From Oasisia sp. SBJ-2009 (taxonomy: Eukaryota; Annelida; Polychaeta; Sabellida; Siboglinidae): DNA of 64,000 bases. Under the pieces are notes generated by a model. It saw only the letters and a program-made list of their open reading frames with translations, was not told the DNA's origin and made no database searches. Both the position numbers and the translations under genes were made by a program. This document shows positions 1 through 9,473 of this stretch, piece after piece (within the stretch, counting starts at the first letter, position 1; every line of letters starts with the position of its first letter). The stretch lies in the NCBI GenBank assembly GCA_964017155.1, contig OZ024861.1:14706412-14770411 (forward strand). The letters are read 5' to 3'.

Positions 1-3000
1 CATGGAATGGCATATAATGCTTCAGATACATCTTTGCGCAGCCTGCATACAGCCCTCGTGGCGTCGCCGTTAACACGTTTTAGAGTTCCAGATCGCAGAG
101 AGTAGATTGCCAACACAATAAAGGGAACTTCTGTCGTTGAGTGTAGTAGTTTGAAGCTCAGCAGTACGAATGTTAAATTAGATACTGTCCAAACGTCTAT
201 TTGCCTAGGCATAGGTGGAAAGCTGCTTGAGACTTTGAGACAACTCATCGAAGAGTGGTATGCACCATATACAGTGTACTGTGAATGAGAACAAGAATAT
301 GAATATTCTGTTCCATTTCCGACAAAAATTAGGCACTTGCGCAGAATGCAAGCCAACCTCAATTGCTCCTATGTTTGAAACTTCATTACGAGAGGCGCGG
401 GTAGGGTAGTGTAGTGGTTTTAATACGCGCGGACGCAGCAGGCCTGATATATTTGGTCTAAAACTCAATGGAGAGAGTCTGACATTGTTGAATCTAATCG
501 GTGTTATACCCCACGCACATTGACTTGCATCGTGCATAAAATGTACCCGAATGTCGCACTGGCCGTCGTACCATAACACAACTGTAGTCCTATGTGTGTG
601 TACCTTAATGCGAAATAGGCTAGCGCAAGTAAAACATTGAAAGAACGAAGTAAAAGTGGAAGAAAGCGCCTCCCCCCCCCAGTTTGCTTAGATCAAAGGC
701 GTCGCCATCTTGAAATTTGACGTCGCCGGGAACGAAAATGGCGCGTCTGCCGTATCGTCGTGACGTCACGGTATTGTTGTGGCGCGTCTTCCGGTTTGCC
801 GCCATTACTGTGTCGCGCAGCCGAATGCTGGCGACAGATGCCAGTTTCTGTAGTGTAATATCGACCGCATCGCGGTGGGATTTGCGTCTTTGACGCCAGT
901 GGGGTGAAGGAATGTGGGCATATGTAAGCATTGAGCCTGCTGTTTTCAATTTTGTTAGACACCGTGCACATTGTAACGCTGGTTTATTGTTTTTTCTCAG
1001 GTGTCTGCGCCCGGTGAAGATACAGCGACACGTGGCCGACGACTTCTGGCAGCATTACTGACCGACCAGGCCCGATGATGTGAAGATTGGCGACGCGGAA
1101 CAGTCATTCGACAGTGGGTGACGCGTTGTTTTATCAAGTTATTTTATTTATATAACCTGTTGAGTGAGGTAGATGATAATGTAGGCCGATCACTGGGAGA
1201 ATCAAATCAATGATAGCATGACATCGATACATGTATCACAGCTAGTGCGAGTTGACATTAGTTTTGATGTTGCAGTTCTCACAATCGAAACGTTTTACTC
1301 AGACGATTGATCGAGCTATTTTTCACGCTATATGATGTATTTCAAGATACACAATGTCAAAATATGATGCAAAATAATGCACATGAAACGAGACTTGTGT
1401 AAGAGGTCGAGATCGCACCGCGGAAAGTATCTTAACACTGATATGCATAAGCACCATTCGCGCGGCCAATGCCACACACATTATCGCATGTACACATACA
1501 CCCACTCAATACAGTTGAGTAGATGATTCTTTGACCGTCATGACAGCAAGCACAACGCATTCATCTCGACTGGAAACAGCATACTTAGGAATCAGCATGC
1601 AAAGGCAACCTATACAAGTGCCTCTTTCTTTGCAATAGTGTAACTCAAGGGTTCGCATTTGACATGTCTTCCTTGAAAGACAAGTGTAGAGATCATTCGA
1701 TGTTTTGAGACCCATATTTATTGCAGTCACACATATCTCGGCACGCGGATTTGTATCTAGGTAGTGACGGAGTTCGAATGCATATGTTGATACATTGCCT
1801 TGGAAACAATATCATATGCTACAGTGAGCAGTGCCAACAGGCCAGCTCTTTGGCCATGTCATGAGCGCTATGCCGACAAACAGGTAACGCCAAAGGCTAG
1901 ACATAACAGCGATGGCGAAGAGCCATACGAGAAAACAAAGGTTGTTCCAAACTACCCAGATAACTACGAAATGATATACTAGACATGCGTGGGGTTCATC
2001 ACTACTCGCGCGTAGCATTCTCACAGGGTCTGTGTCGCTCACACGTCGGTCTCAAATAGGACGACCTGAAACCAAAGAGCAGACATGTCGCAAGTTCAAT
2101 ATGAAAACGAAACCACAAAGCAGCTAACAGGCAATGGTCGCATCATATAATCATTGATGTTGAGCTAGCTACATACATTGTACGTCCTACAAAGCGTATT
2201 ACACTACAGAGTAAATTTAGACTGTATGCGAACGAACGTCTTTTATCGCATGGAATGGCATATAATGCTTCAGATACATCTTTGCGCAGCCTGCATACAG
2301 CCCTCGTGGCGTCGCCGTTAACACGTTTTAGAGTTCCAGATCGCAGAGAGTAGATTGCCAACACAATAAAGGGAACTTCTGTCGTTGAGTGTAGTAGTTT
2401 GAAACTCAGCAGTACGAATGTTAAATTAGATACTGTCCAAACGTCTATTTGCCTAGGCATAGGTGGAAAGCTGCTTGAGACTTTGAGACAACTGATCGAA
2501 GAGTGGTATGCACCATATACAGTGTACTGTGAATGAGAACAAGAATATGAATATCCTGTTCCATTTCCGACAAGAATTAGGCACTTGCGCAGAATGCAAG
2601 CCAACCTCAATTGCTCCTATGTTTGAAACTTCATTACGAGAGGCGCGGGTAGGGTAGTGTAGTGGTTTTAATACGCGCGGACGCAGCAGGCCTGATATAT
2701 TTGGTCTAAAACTCAATGGAGAGAGTCTGACATTGTTGAATCTAATCGGTGTTATACCCCACGCACATTGACTTGCATCGTGCATAAAAAGTACCCGAAT
2801 GTCGCACTGGCCGTCGTACCATAACACAACTGTAGTCCTATGTGTGTGTGTACCTTATTGCGAAATAGGCTAGCGCAAGTAAAACATTGAAAGAACGAAG
2901 TAAAAGTGGAAGAAAGCGCCTCCCCCCCCCCCCAGTTTGCTTAGATCAAAGGCGTCGCCATCTTGAAATTTGACTTCGCCGGGAACGAAAATGGCGCGTC

Positions 3001-4049
3001 TGCCGTATCGTCGTGACGTCACGTTATTGTTGTGGCGCGTCTTCCGGTTTGCCGCCATTACTGTGTCGCGCAGCCGAATGCTGGCGACAGATGCCAGTTT
3101 CTTTAGTGTAATCTCGACCGCATCGCGGTGGGATTTGCGTCTTTGACGCCAGTGGGGTGAAGGAATGTGGGCATATGTAAGCATTGAGCCTGCTGTTTTC
3201 AATTTTGTTAGACACCGTGCACATTGTAACGCTGGTTTATTGTTTTTCTCAGGTGTCTGCGCCCGGTGAAGATACAGCGACACGTGGCCGACGACTTCTG
3301 GCAGCATTACTGACCGACCAGGCCCGATGATGTGAAGATTGGCGACGCGGAACAGGCATTCGACAGTGGGTGACGCGTTGTTTTATCAAGTTATTTTATT
3401 TATATAACCTGTTGAGTGAGGTAGATGATAACGTAGGCCGATCACTGGGAGAATCAAATCAATGATAGCATGACATCGATACATGTATCACAGCTAGTGC
3501 GACTTGACATTAGTTTTGATGTTGCAGTTCTCACAATCAAAACGTTTTACTCAGACGATTGATCGAGCTATTTTTCACGCTATATGATGTATTTCAAGAT
3601 ACACAATGTCAAAATATGATGCAAAATAATGCACATGAAACGAGACTTGTGTAAGAGGTCGAGATCGCACCGCGGAAAGTATATTAACACTGATTTGCAT
3701 AAGCACCATTCGCGCGGCCAATGCCACACACATTATCGCATGTACACATACACCCACTCAATACAGTTGAGTAGATGATTCTTTGACCGTCATGACAGCA
3801 AGCACAACGCATTCATCTCGACTGGAAACAGCATACTTAGGAATCAGCATGCAAAGGCAACCTATACAAGTGCCTCTTTCTTTGACATAGTGTAACTCAA
3901 GGGTTCGCATTTGACATGTCTTCCTTGAAAGACAAGTGTAGAGATCATTCGATGTTTTGAGACCCATATTTATTGCAGTCACACATATCTCGGCACGCGG
4001 ATTTGTATCTAGGTAGTGACGGAGTTCGAATGCATATGTTGATACATTG
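1..4049. repeat. Satellite array, left block (units 1 and 2, LINE-free as far as readable)
   Basis: Two head-to-tail copies of the roughly 2.25-kb monomer: unit 1 at 1-2248 and unit 2 at 2249-4049, cut by an N gap after 1801 bp. Taking the word catggaatgg as phase 1, it recurs at 2249. Unit 1 differs from the main-array monomer by about 18 substitutions by eye, roughly 0.8%, for example at the C run (9 C in unit 1, 12 in unit 2, 11 in the main array). The LINE target site in unit 1 is empty: gcgctatgcc is uninterrupted near 1867-1876. Unit 2 stops before that site, so its status is unknown. No gene is recognisable in either unit. Confidence 0.97.
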
Positions 4050-4249
4050 NNNNNNNNNNNNNNNNNNNNNNNNNNNNNNNNNNNNNNNNNNNNNNNNNNN
4101 NNNNNNNNNNNNNNNNNNNNNNNNNNNNNNNNNNNNNNNNNNNNNNNNNNNNNNNNNNNNNNNNNNNNNNNNNNNNNNNNNNNNNNNNNNNNNNNNNNNN
4201 NNNNNNNNNNNNNNNNNNNNNNNNNNNNNNNNNNNNNNNNNNNNNNNNN
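4050..4249. other. Assembly gap (200 N)
   Basis: Exactly 200 N, which looks like a fixed-size scaffold join and not a measured gap. The left contig ends 1801 bp into a monomer. The right contig begins with 75 bp of non-array sequence and then re-enters the array at monomer position 3. The true distance, and even adjacency, of the two contigs is not shown by the sequence. Confidence 0.99.
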
Positions 4250-4324
4250 TATAGATTTTCTCAGCTTTTGTTTCATTGCGTTGCGTTGCGTTGCTTACAA
4301 TGATTTCATATAATATGAAGAGTT
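4250..4324. other. Non-array stub at contig start
   Basis: 75 bp that do not match any part of the monomer or the LINE. It holds a pentanucleotide run (TTGCG)3 plus TTGC at 4276-4294, and a 15-bp near-perfect palindrome at 4305-4319 with 7-bp arms (ttcatat / atatgaa) around a single A. Array sequence starts at about 4325 with tggaatggc. It may be a true edge of the array, a foreign insertion, or an assembly artefact at the contig end. No coding signal is visible. Confidence 0.7.
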
Positions 4325-6190
4325 TGGAATGGCATATAATGCTTCAGATACATCTTTGCGCAGCCTGCATACAGCCCTCATGGCGTCGCCGTTAACACGT
4401 TTTAGAGTTCCAGATCGCAGAGAGTAGATTGCCAACACAATAAAGGGAACTTCTGTCGTTGAGTGTAGTAGTTTGAAGCTCAGCAGTACGAATGTTAAAT
4501 TAGATACTGTCCAAACGTCTATTTGCCTAGGCATAGGTGGAAAGCTGCTTGAGACTTTGAGACAACTCATCGAAGAGTGGTATGCACCATATACAGTGTA
4601 CTGTGAATGAGAACAAGAATATGAATATTCTGTTCCATTTCCGACAAGAATTAGGCACTTGCGCAGAATGCAAGCCAACCTCAATTGCTCCTATGTTTGA
4701 AACTTCATTACGAGAGGCGGGGGTAGGGTAGTGTAGTGGTTTTAATACGCGCGGACGCAGCAGGCCTGATATATTTGGTCTAAAACTCAATGGAGAGAGT
4801 CTGACATTGTTGAATCTAATCGGTGTTATACCCCACGCACATTGACTTGCATCGTGCATAAAAAGTACCCGAATGTCGCACTGGCCGTCGTACCATAACA
4901 CAACTGTAGTCCTATGTGTGTGTACCTTATTGCGAAATAGGCTAGCGCAAGTAAAACATTGAAAGAACGAAGTAAAAGTGGAAGAAAGCGCCTCCCCCCC
5001 CCCAGTTTGCTTAGATCAAAGGCGTCGCCATCTTGAAATTTGACGTCGCCGGGAACGAAAATGGCGCGTCTGCCGTATCGTCGTGACGTCACGGTATTGT
5101 TGTGGCGCGTCTTCCGGTTTGCCGCCATTACTGTGTCGCGCAGCCGAATGCTGGCGACAGATGCCAGTTTCTTTAGTGTAATCTCGACCGCATCGCGGTG
5201 GGATTTGCGTCTTTGACGCCAGTGGGGTGAAGGAATGTGGGCATATGTAAGCATTGAGCCTGCTGTTTTCAATTTTGTTAGACACCGTGCACATTGTAAC
5301 GCTGGTTTATTGTTTTTTCTCAGGTGTCTGCGCCCGGTGAATATACAGCGACACGTGGCCGACGACTTCTGGCAGCATTACTGACCGACCAGGCCCGATG
5401 ATGTGAAGATTGGCGACGCGGAACAGTCATTCGACAGTGGGTGACGCGTTGTTTTATCAAGTTATTTTATTTATATAACCTGTTGAGTGAGGTAGATGAT
5501 AATGTAGGCCGATCACTGGGAGAATCAAATCAATGATAGCATGACATCGATACATGTATCACAGCTAGTTCGAGTTGACATTAGTTTTGATGTTGCAGTT
5601 CTCACAATCGAAACGTTTTACTCAGACGATTGATCGAGCTATTTTTCACGCTATATGATGTATTTCAAGATACACAATGTCAAAATATGATGCAAAATAA
5701 TGCACATGAAACGAGACTTGTGTAAGAGGTCGAGATCGCACCGCGGAAAGTATCTTAACACTGATATGCATAAGCACCATTCGCGCGGCCAATGCCACAC
5801 ACATTATCGCATGTACACATACACCCACTCAATACAGTTGAGTAGATGATTCTTTGACCGTCATGACAGCAAGCACAACGCATTCATCTCGACTGGAAAC
5901 AGCATACTTAGGAATCAGCATGCAAAGGCAACCTATACAAGTGCCTCTTTCTTTGCAATAGTGTAACTCAAGGGTTCGCATTTGACATGTCTTCCTTGAA
6001 AGACAAGTGTAGAGATCATTCGATGTTTTGAGACCCATATTTGTTGCAGTCACACATATCTCGGCACGCGGATTTGTATCTAGGTAGTGACGGAGTTCGA
6101 ATGCATATGTTGATACATTGCCTTGGAAACAATATCATATGGTACAGTGATCAGTGCCAACAGGTCAGCTCTTTGGCCATGTCATGAGCG

Positions 6191-6194
6191 CTAT
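6191..6194. repeat. Target-site duplication ctat, 3' side of LINE copy 1
   Basis: The empty site reads gcgctatgcc. Here gcgctat is followed by the element, and ctatgcc resumes at 9474-9477. The base before ctat differs (g on the left, t on the right), so the duplication is 4 bp. Equivalent pairs are 11723-11726 / 15006-15009 and 17255-17258 / 20538-20541. Confidence 0.85.
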
Positions 6195-6214
6195 TTAACA
6201 AGATTTAACAAGAT
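6195..6214 (-). repeat. LINE 3' terminal short tandem repeat (copy 1)
   Basis: Two perfect copies of the 10-mer ttaacaagat on the plus strand (atcttgttaa on the element strand) form the extreme 3' end, directly abutting the target duplication. CR1/L2-group elements end in such short repeats and not in poly-A; the repeats are thought to arise by template slippage at initiation of reverse transcription. Confidence 0.85.
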
Positions 6215-6216
6215 TG

Positions 6217-6269
6217 CCACCTAGAGAATAAACTCAAGATGGCAGGTGGACAAGGAAGCCCTTTGGCTT
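6217..6269 (-). promoter_or_regulatory. Two stem-loops in the LINE 3' UTR (copy 1)
   Basis: Inverted repeat ccacct (6217-6222) and aggtgg (6244-6249) gives a 6-bp stem with a 21-nt loop. Next to it, aagcc (6256-6260) and ggctt (6265-6269) give a 5-bp stem with a 4-nt loop. In L2-type LINEs a 3' hairpin is recognised by the element's own reverse transcriptase. The same role here is inferred from position, not shown. Confidence 0.5.
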
Positions 6270-6291
6270 ATCGAGAGTCCAACCTATCTAT

Positions 6292-9174
6292 CTAAATGTA
6301 CCCCGCCCTTCTTAGGTACATGTCAATTTTATTTTTGAACATATTAACACTACTAGCACTTACACAATCAGCCGATAATCTGTTCCATTCATTTACTGTT
6401 CTTTGTGAAAATGAAAATTTTCTAATATCTAATCTACATTGCTTCTTTGCTAATGTAACTCCATGTCCTCTAGTCCTTCTCTCTTCCTTGACTGAGAAAA
6501 AAATATTTCTGTCAATATTTTCATACCCATTCAATATTTTAAAAACTTCTATCTGATCTCCTCGCAGTCTCCTGGTTTCTAGTGTTGTTAATCCACATTC
6601 TTTTAGACGCATTTCATAACTAATATTCCTGAGTTTTTGTATCATTTTGGTTGCTCTTCTTTGTACTCTTTCTAGTATATCAATATCCTTCTTGCGATAT
6701 GGCCTCCATGCCTGTATGCAATATTCTAAATGAGGCCTAACTATTGTTTTGTACAGTGGTATTATTAGTTCTTTTTCCTTGTACACTATATTTCGCCTAA
6801 TTAATCCAAGAATTTGGTTTCCCTTCGCTGCTGCAATTGCACACTGTTCCGATACCTTCATATCAGCACTAATAGTTAACCCTAAGTCCTTTTCCTTTAC
6901 GGTAGTATTTAGTACAGTATCACCCATTGTATATTGTGCATCTTCATTCCCATGTCCTGTGTGGAGGCACTTACACTTCCCATAATTAAACAGCATTTGC
7001 CACTTCTCAGACCATTCGGTCAACTTATGTAGATCATCTTGTAATTGCTGTCTATCTGTATCACTTTTTATTTTTCTGAACACTTTTGTATCATCCGCAA
7101 ACTTCAACACCTTGCTTGTTATATCATCATCCAAATCATTGATATATATTAAGAACAAAATAGGTCCCAATACTGATCCCTGCGGTACTCCACTCAAAAC
7201 CGATTTCCAGTTTGAAACCTCCCCATCAACTACTACTCTTTGTCTTCTATCAATAAGCCATTTTTCTATCCAGTTAATCATAACATTGCCTATGCCATGG
7301 GCCTTCAGTTTAAGTAGTAATCTTTGATGTGGCACTTTGTCAAAAGCTTTTTTAAAATCTAAGTATATTATATCTACTGGTGATCCCTCATCTACCCACT
7401 TTGTGACATCTTCCAAAAAACATAAGATATTTGTTAAGCATGACCTCGCTTTTAGAAACCCATGTTGAGATGGGTTAATCAAGTTATTTTTAACAAGAAA
7501 ATCAACCAAGTGCTCTTTAATTAGTCTTTCTAATAGTTTACAAATCACCGATGTTAAACTCACTGGTCTATAGTTCTCTGACTTGCTTCTTGATCCTTTT
7601 TTAAATAATGGTATGATGTTTGCTTCTTTCCATTCTAACGGAACTACTCCTTCCTCTAATGCCAAATTGAACACTGTTGCAAGTGGTGTGCTAATTTGTT
7701 CTACAATTTCCAGTAGTAATTTGGGAGGAATCCCATCCACTCCAGGTGACTTATTATCCTTCATGTCCCTTATTTTCTTAGCTACCATTTTTGGTGTTAC
7801 AATTAGTTGTCCTAAATAGTCTGACTCTCTCCCTTCGAATTTAGTCTCTGGTACTGGTAATGCACTAATATCTTCCCTGGTAAATACCGAACTAAAGTAT
7901 TCATTTAGGTTTTCTGCCATTAAGAATCCCTCTGTTATTATTTTTCCATCACTATCTTCTAGAGGTCCGACCTTATCCTGAACTTTCTGTTTACTTCGAA
8001 CATACGCATAAAAACTCTTGCTGTCATGTTTTATATTAAAAGCTAATTTGTGTTCATAGCTTCTCTTTGAATTTCTAATTTCAGCTGTAGCTTGGTTAAG
8101 TGCTTCTTTATAAATGGCATAGTCTTCTTCACTTCCATTATGTCTATATGTCTTCCACATCATTTGCTTGTATTTGATTTTTCTAATGGCTTCTTTTGAT
8201 AAGTGTTTCTTTTTTGACCGTTTCCCTTGTTTTTTCAAGGGGACAAATTTTTCGACAATGCAGTCAATTTCACTCTTTAAGATATTCCAACATTCTTTTG
8301 CTGTCTTATTCTCCAGTGCGTTATTCCAGTCTATCTTTGCTAAATATTTCCTCATGTCCTTATATCTTCCTTTGTGAAAATTTTTCCTGTACCGTATTTT
8401 TCGATTCTGTTCTCCTTTTACTTTGATGATAAAATATATCTGGTTGTGATCACTACATCCCAGTGGCTCACATATCCTGACATTATCAATAAATTCCTTC
8501 TGTGAGCTCAACACTATGTCCAACACGTTCTCACCCCTTGTTGGTTCTAACACATGTTGAATAAGGAAACTGTCTTGTACTAAATTTAAAAACTTTTGAT
8601 CTTCACTCCCAGTACTCTGTAGAGATTTCCACTGTATACGCCCATGGTTAAAATCCCCCATAATTATACAGTCCCGTTTACTGACTTCCTTTATAGCGTT
8701 TTGTATTTTCTCATTCTCTTCTGTGTTTATGTTTGGACTACGATAAACTAACCCAACAGTTAACGTTGAGTTTCCTGAAACTATGTTACACCAGACAGCT
8801 TCTTCACATTCTGCTTCTTTTTCTAATTTTATTTCGTAAGCCTGGATGGATTCTTTAATATATAAAATAACGCCACCTCCCCTTCTCCCTATTCTATCTT
8901 TCCTAAACATGACATATCCTGTCATTCCTAATTCGGTATCTGATATGTCGGGGGTGGCCCAAGATTCAGTTATACCTATTATGTGAGGGTCAGTATCTTC
9001 TACCATAATGTTTAGTTCATTTCTTTTGTTTACTATGCTCCTTGCATTTAAACAAACACATTTATAACCAAATGTGGTAGAGTTTTCCAGACTGTTCTTT
9101 GCCGTTGTCTTTGTGCTGTCCTTATCTGTGCCTCCAGTATTTGGCTTCTCTGTGAATCCCCCCTGCGAATCTAG
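6292..9174 (-). CDS. LINE ORF2: apurinic-like endonuclease + reverse transcriptase (copy 1)
   Basis: This enzyme nicks target DNA and copies the element RNA into the break (target-primed reverse transcription). Counting 960 residues from codon CTA at 9174, endonuclease motifs are: Asn43 (LNARS), Glu70 (ITESW), GDFN at 173-176, and SDH at 241-243. Reverse-transcriptase motifs are: KSPGVDGI near 475, NYRPVSL near 534, motif A YLDFKKAF with Asp606, GVPQGSVLGP near 662, and FADD with Asp694-Asp695. All catalytic residues are present with no stop or frameshift, and the length is usual for CR1/L2 ORF2. The frame is open upstream to 9381 (TAG at 9382-9384) but has no AUG until Met57, inside the endonuclease. 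I therefore start it at the frameshift point. A GTG at 9337-9339 is not a plausible eukaryotic start. No RNase H domain is seen. Confidence 0.95.
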   Translation of the reverse strand, partial: LDSQGGFTEKPNTGGTDKDSTKTTAKNSLENSTTFGYKCVCLNARSIVNKRNELNIMVEDTDPHIIGITESWATPDISDTELGMTGYVMFRKDRIGRRGGGVILYIKESIQAYEIKLEKEAECEEAVWCNIVSGNSTLTVGLVYRSPNINTEENEKIQNAIKEVSKRDCIIMGDFNHGRIQWKSLQSTGSEDQKFLNLVQDSFLIQHVLEPTRGENVLDIVLSSQKEFIDNVRICEPLGCSDHNQIYFIIKVKGEQNRKIRYRKNFHKGRYKDMRKYLAKIDWNNALENKTAKECWNILKSEIDCIVEKFVPLKKQGKRSKKKHLSKEAIRKIKYKQMMWKTYRHNGSEEDYAIYKEALNQATAEIRNSKRSYEHKLAFNIKHDSKSFYAYVRSKQKVQDKVGPLEDSDGKIITEGFLMAENLNEYFSSVFTREDISALPVPETKFEGRESDYLGQLIVTPKMVAKKIRDMKDNKSPGVDGIPPKLLLEIVEQISTPLATVFNLALEEGVVPLEWKEANIIPLFKKGSRSKSENYRPVSLTSVICKLLERLIKEHLVDFLVKNNLINPSQHGFLKARSCLTNILCFLEDVTKWVDEGSPVDIIYLDFKKAFDKVPHQRLLLKLKAHGIGNVMINWIEKWLIDRRQRVVVDGEVSNWKSVLSGVPQGSVLGPILFLIYINDLDDDITSKVLKFADDTKVFRKIKSDTDRQQLQDDLHKLTEWSEKWQMLFNYGKCKCLHTGHGNEDAQYTMGDTVLNTTVKEKDLGLTISADMKVSEQCAIAAAKGNQILGLIRRNIVYKEKELIIPLYKTIVRPHLEYCIQAWRPYRKKDIDILERVQRRATKMIQKLRNISYEMRLKECGLTTLETRRLRGDQIEVFKILNGYENIDRNIFFSVKEERRTRGHGVTLAKKQCRLDIRKFSFSQRTVNEWNRLSADCVSASSVNMFKNKIDMYLRRAGYI

Positions 9175-9473
9175 TTTAAATAACTGAAACCTGTTCCCCT
9201 GTCCATAGATCGAAGCAAGTTCTCGGAGAAAACTGCTGCGCCCTTTCCGCTTAGATGGAGGCCATCTCTCATATACATATCTTCTTTTCCCACAAAGTAT
9301 CCCCACAAATCTACAAATCCAACTCCTTCTTCTTCGCACATCTGCTCTACTAGAACGTTGATTGCCATCCTCTTGCAGTTTCTATAGGCTACACCCCTTC
9401 CTCCCATCACTGGCAAAATTCCTGAGAGAATAATCTGCTCAACTCTTGTCTTCTTCAGCTTCCCTACCAACGT
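9171..9473 (-). CDS. LINE ORF1, C-terminal remnant with SGNH-esterase motif (copy 1)
   Basis: The last 100 codons of ORF1, open right up to the 5' truncation point of the element, so no start codon of its own is expected. It contains the esterase-like strand ILSGILPV (residues 15-22) and the catalytic-block motif RDGLHLSGKG (69-78), where Asp70 and His73 fit the D-x-x-H block of SGNH/GDSL hydrolases. An esterase of this kind is established for ORF1 of CR1-like LINEs, where it may act on lipids or serve RNA-particle function. The nucleophile Ser block and any N-terminal zinc finger or coiled coil are lost, so this copy cannot make active ORF1 protein. It ends ...YLN then UAG, overlapping ORF2 in the -1 frame. 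Confidence 0.85.
   Translation of the reverse strand, partial: TLVGKLKKTRVEQIILSGILPVMGGRGVAYRNCKRMAINVLVEQMCEEEGVGFVDLWGYFVGKEDMYMRDGLHLSGKGAAVFSENLLRSMDRGTGFSYLN
9174..9180 (-). promoter_or_regulatory. Putative -1 ribosomal frameshift site U UUA AAC (copy 1)
   Basis: On the minus strand the last ORF1 codons read TAT TTA AAC TAG. T TTA AAC is an exact X XXY YYZ slippery heptamer in the ORF1 frame, immediately followed by the ORF1 stop at 9171-9173. Slipping by -1 places the ribosome at CTA GAT TCG, which is the ORF2 frame. ORF2 has no usable AUG upstream of its endonuclease. I found no strong downstream stem or pseudoknot by eye; a G6 run lies a few bases downstream of the stop. Confidence 0.6.

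Larger units (their letters stand above)
6195..9473 (-). mobile_element. CR1/L2-group non-LTR retrotransposon, 5'-truncated, copy 1
   Basis: A 3279-bp insertion in a satellite monomer on the minus strand. Order from the 5' end (9473) to the 3' end (6195): C-terminal part of ORF1 (esterase), -1 overlapping ORF2 (endonuclease and reverse transcriptase), a 97-bp 3' UTR with two small stem-loops, and two copies of a 10-bp terminal repeat in place of poly-A. It is flanked by the duplication ctat (6191-6194 and 9474-9477), which is present once in empty units. Short target duplications, a non-A tail, an ORF1 esterase and this endonuclease/RT type are hallmarks of the CR1/L2 group. Most of ORF1 and the 5' UTR are missing, the usual result of incomplete reverse transcription. 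Confidence 0.95.

Noticed and set aside
6296..8426. Plus-strand frames of 69-86 codons inside the LINE
   Set aside because: They are shadows of the minus-strand ORF2 and carry no independent coding signal.
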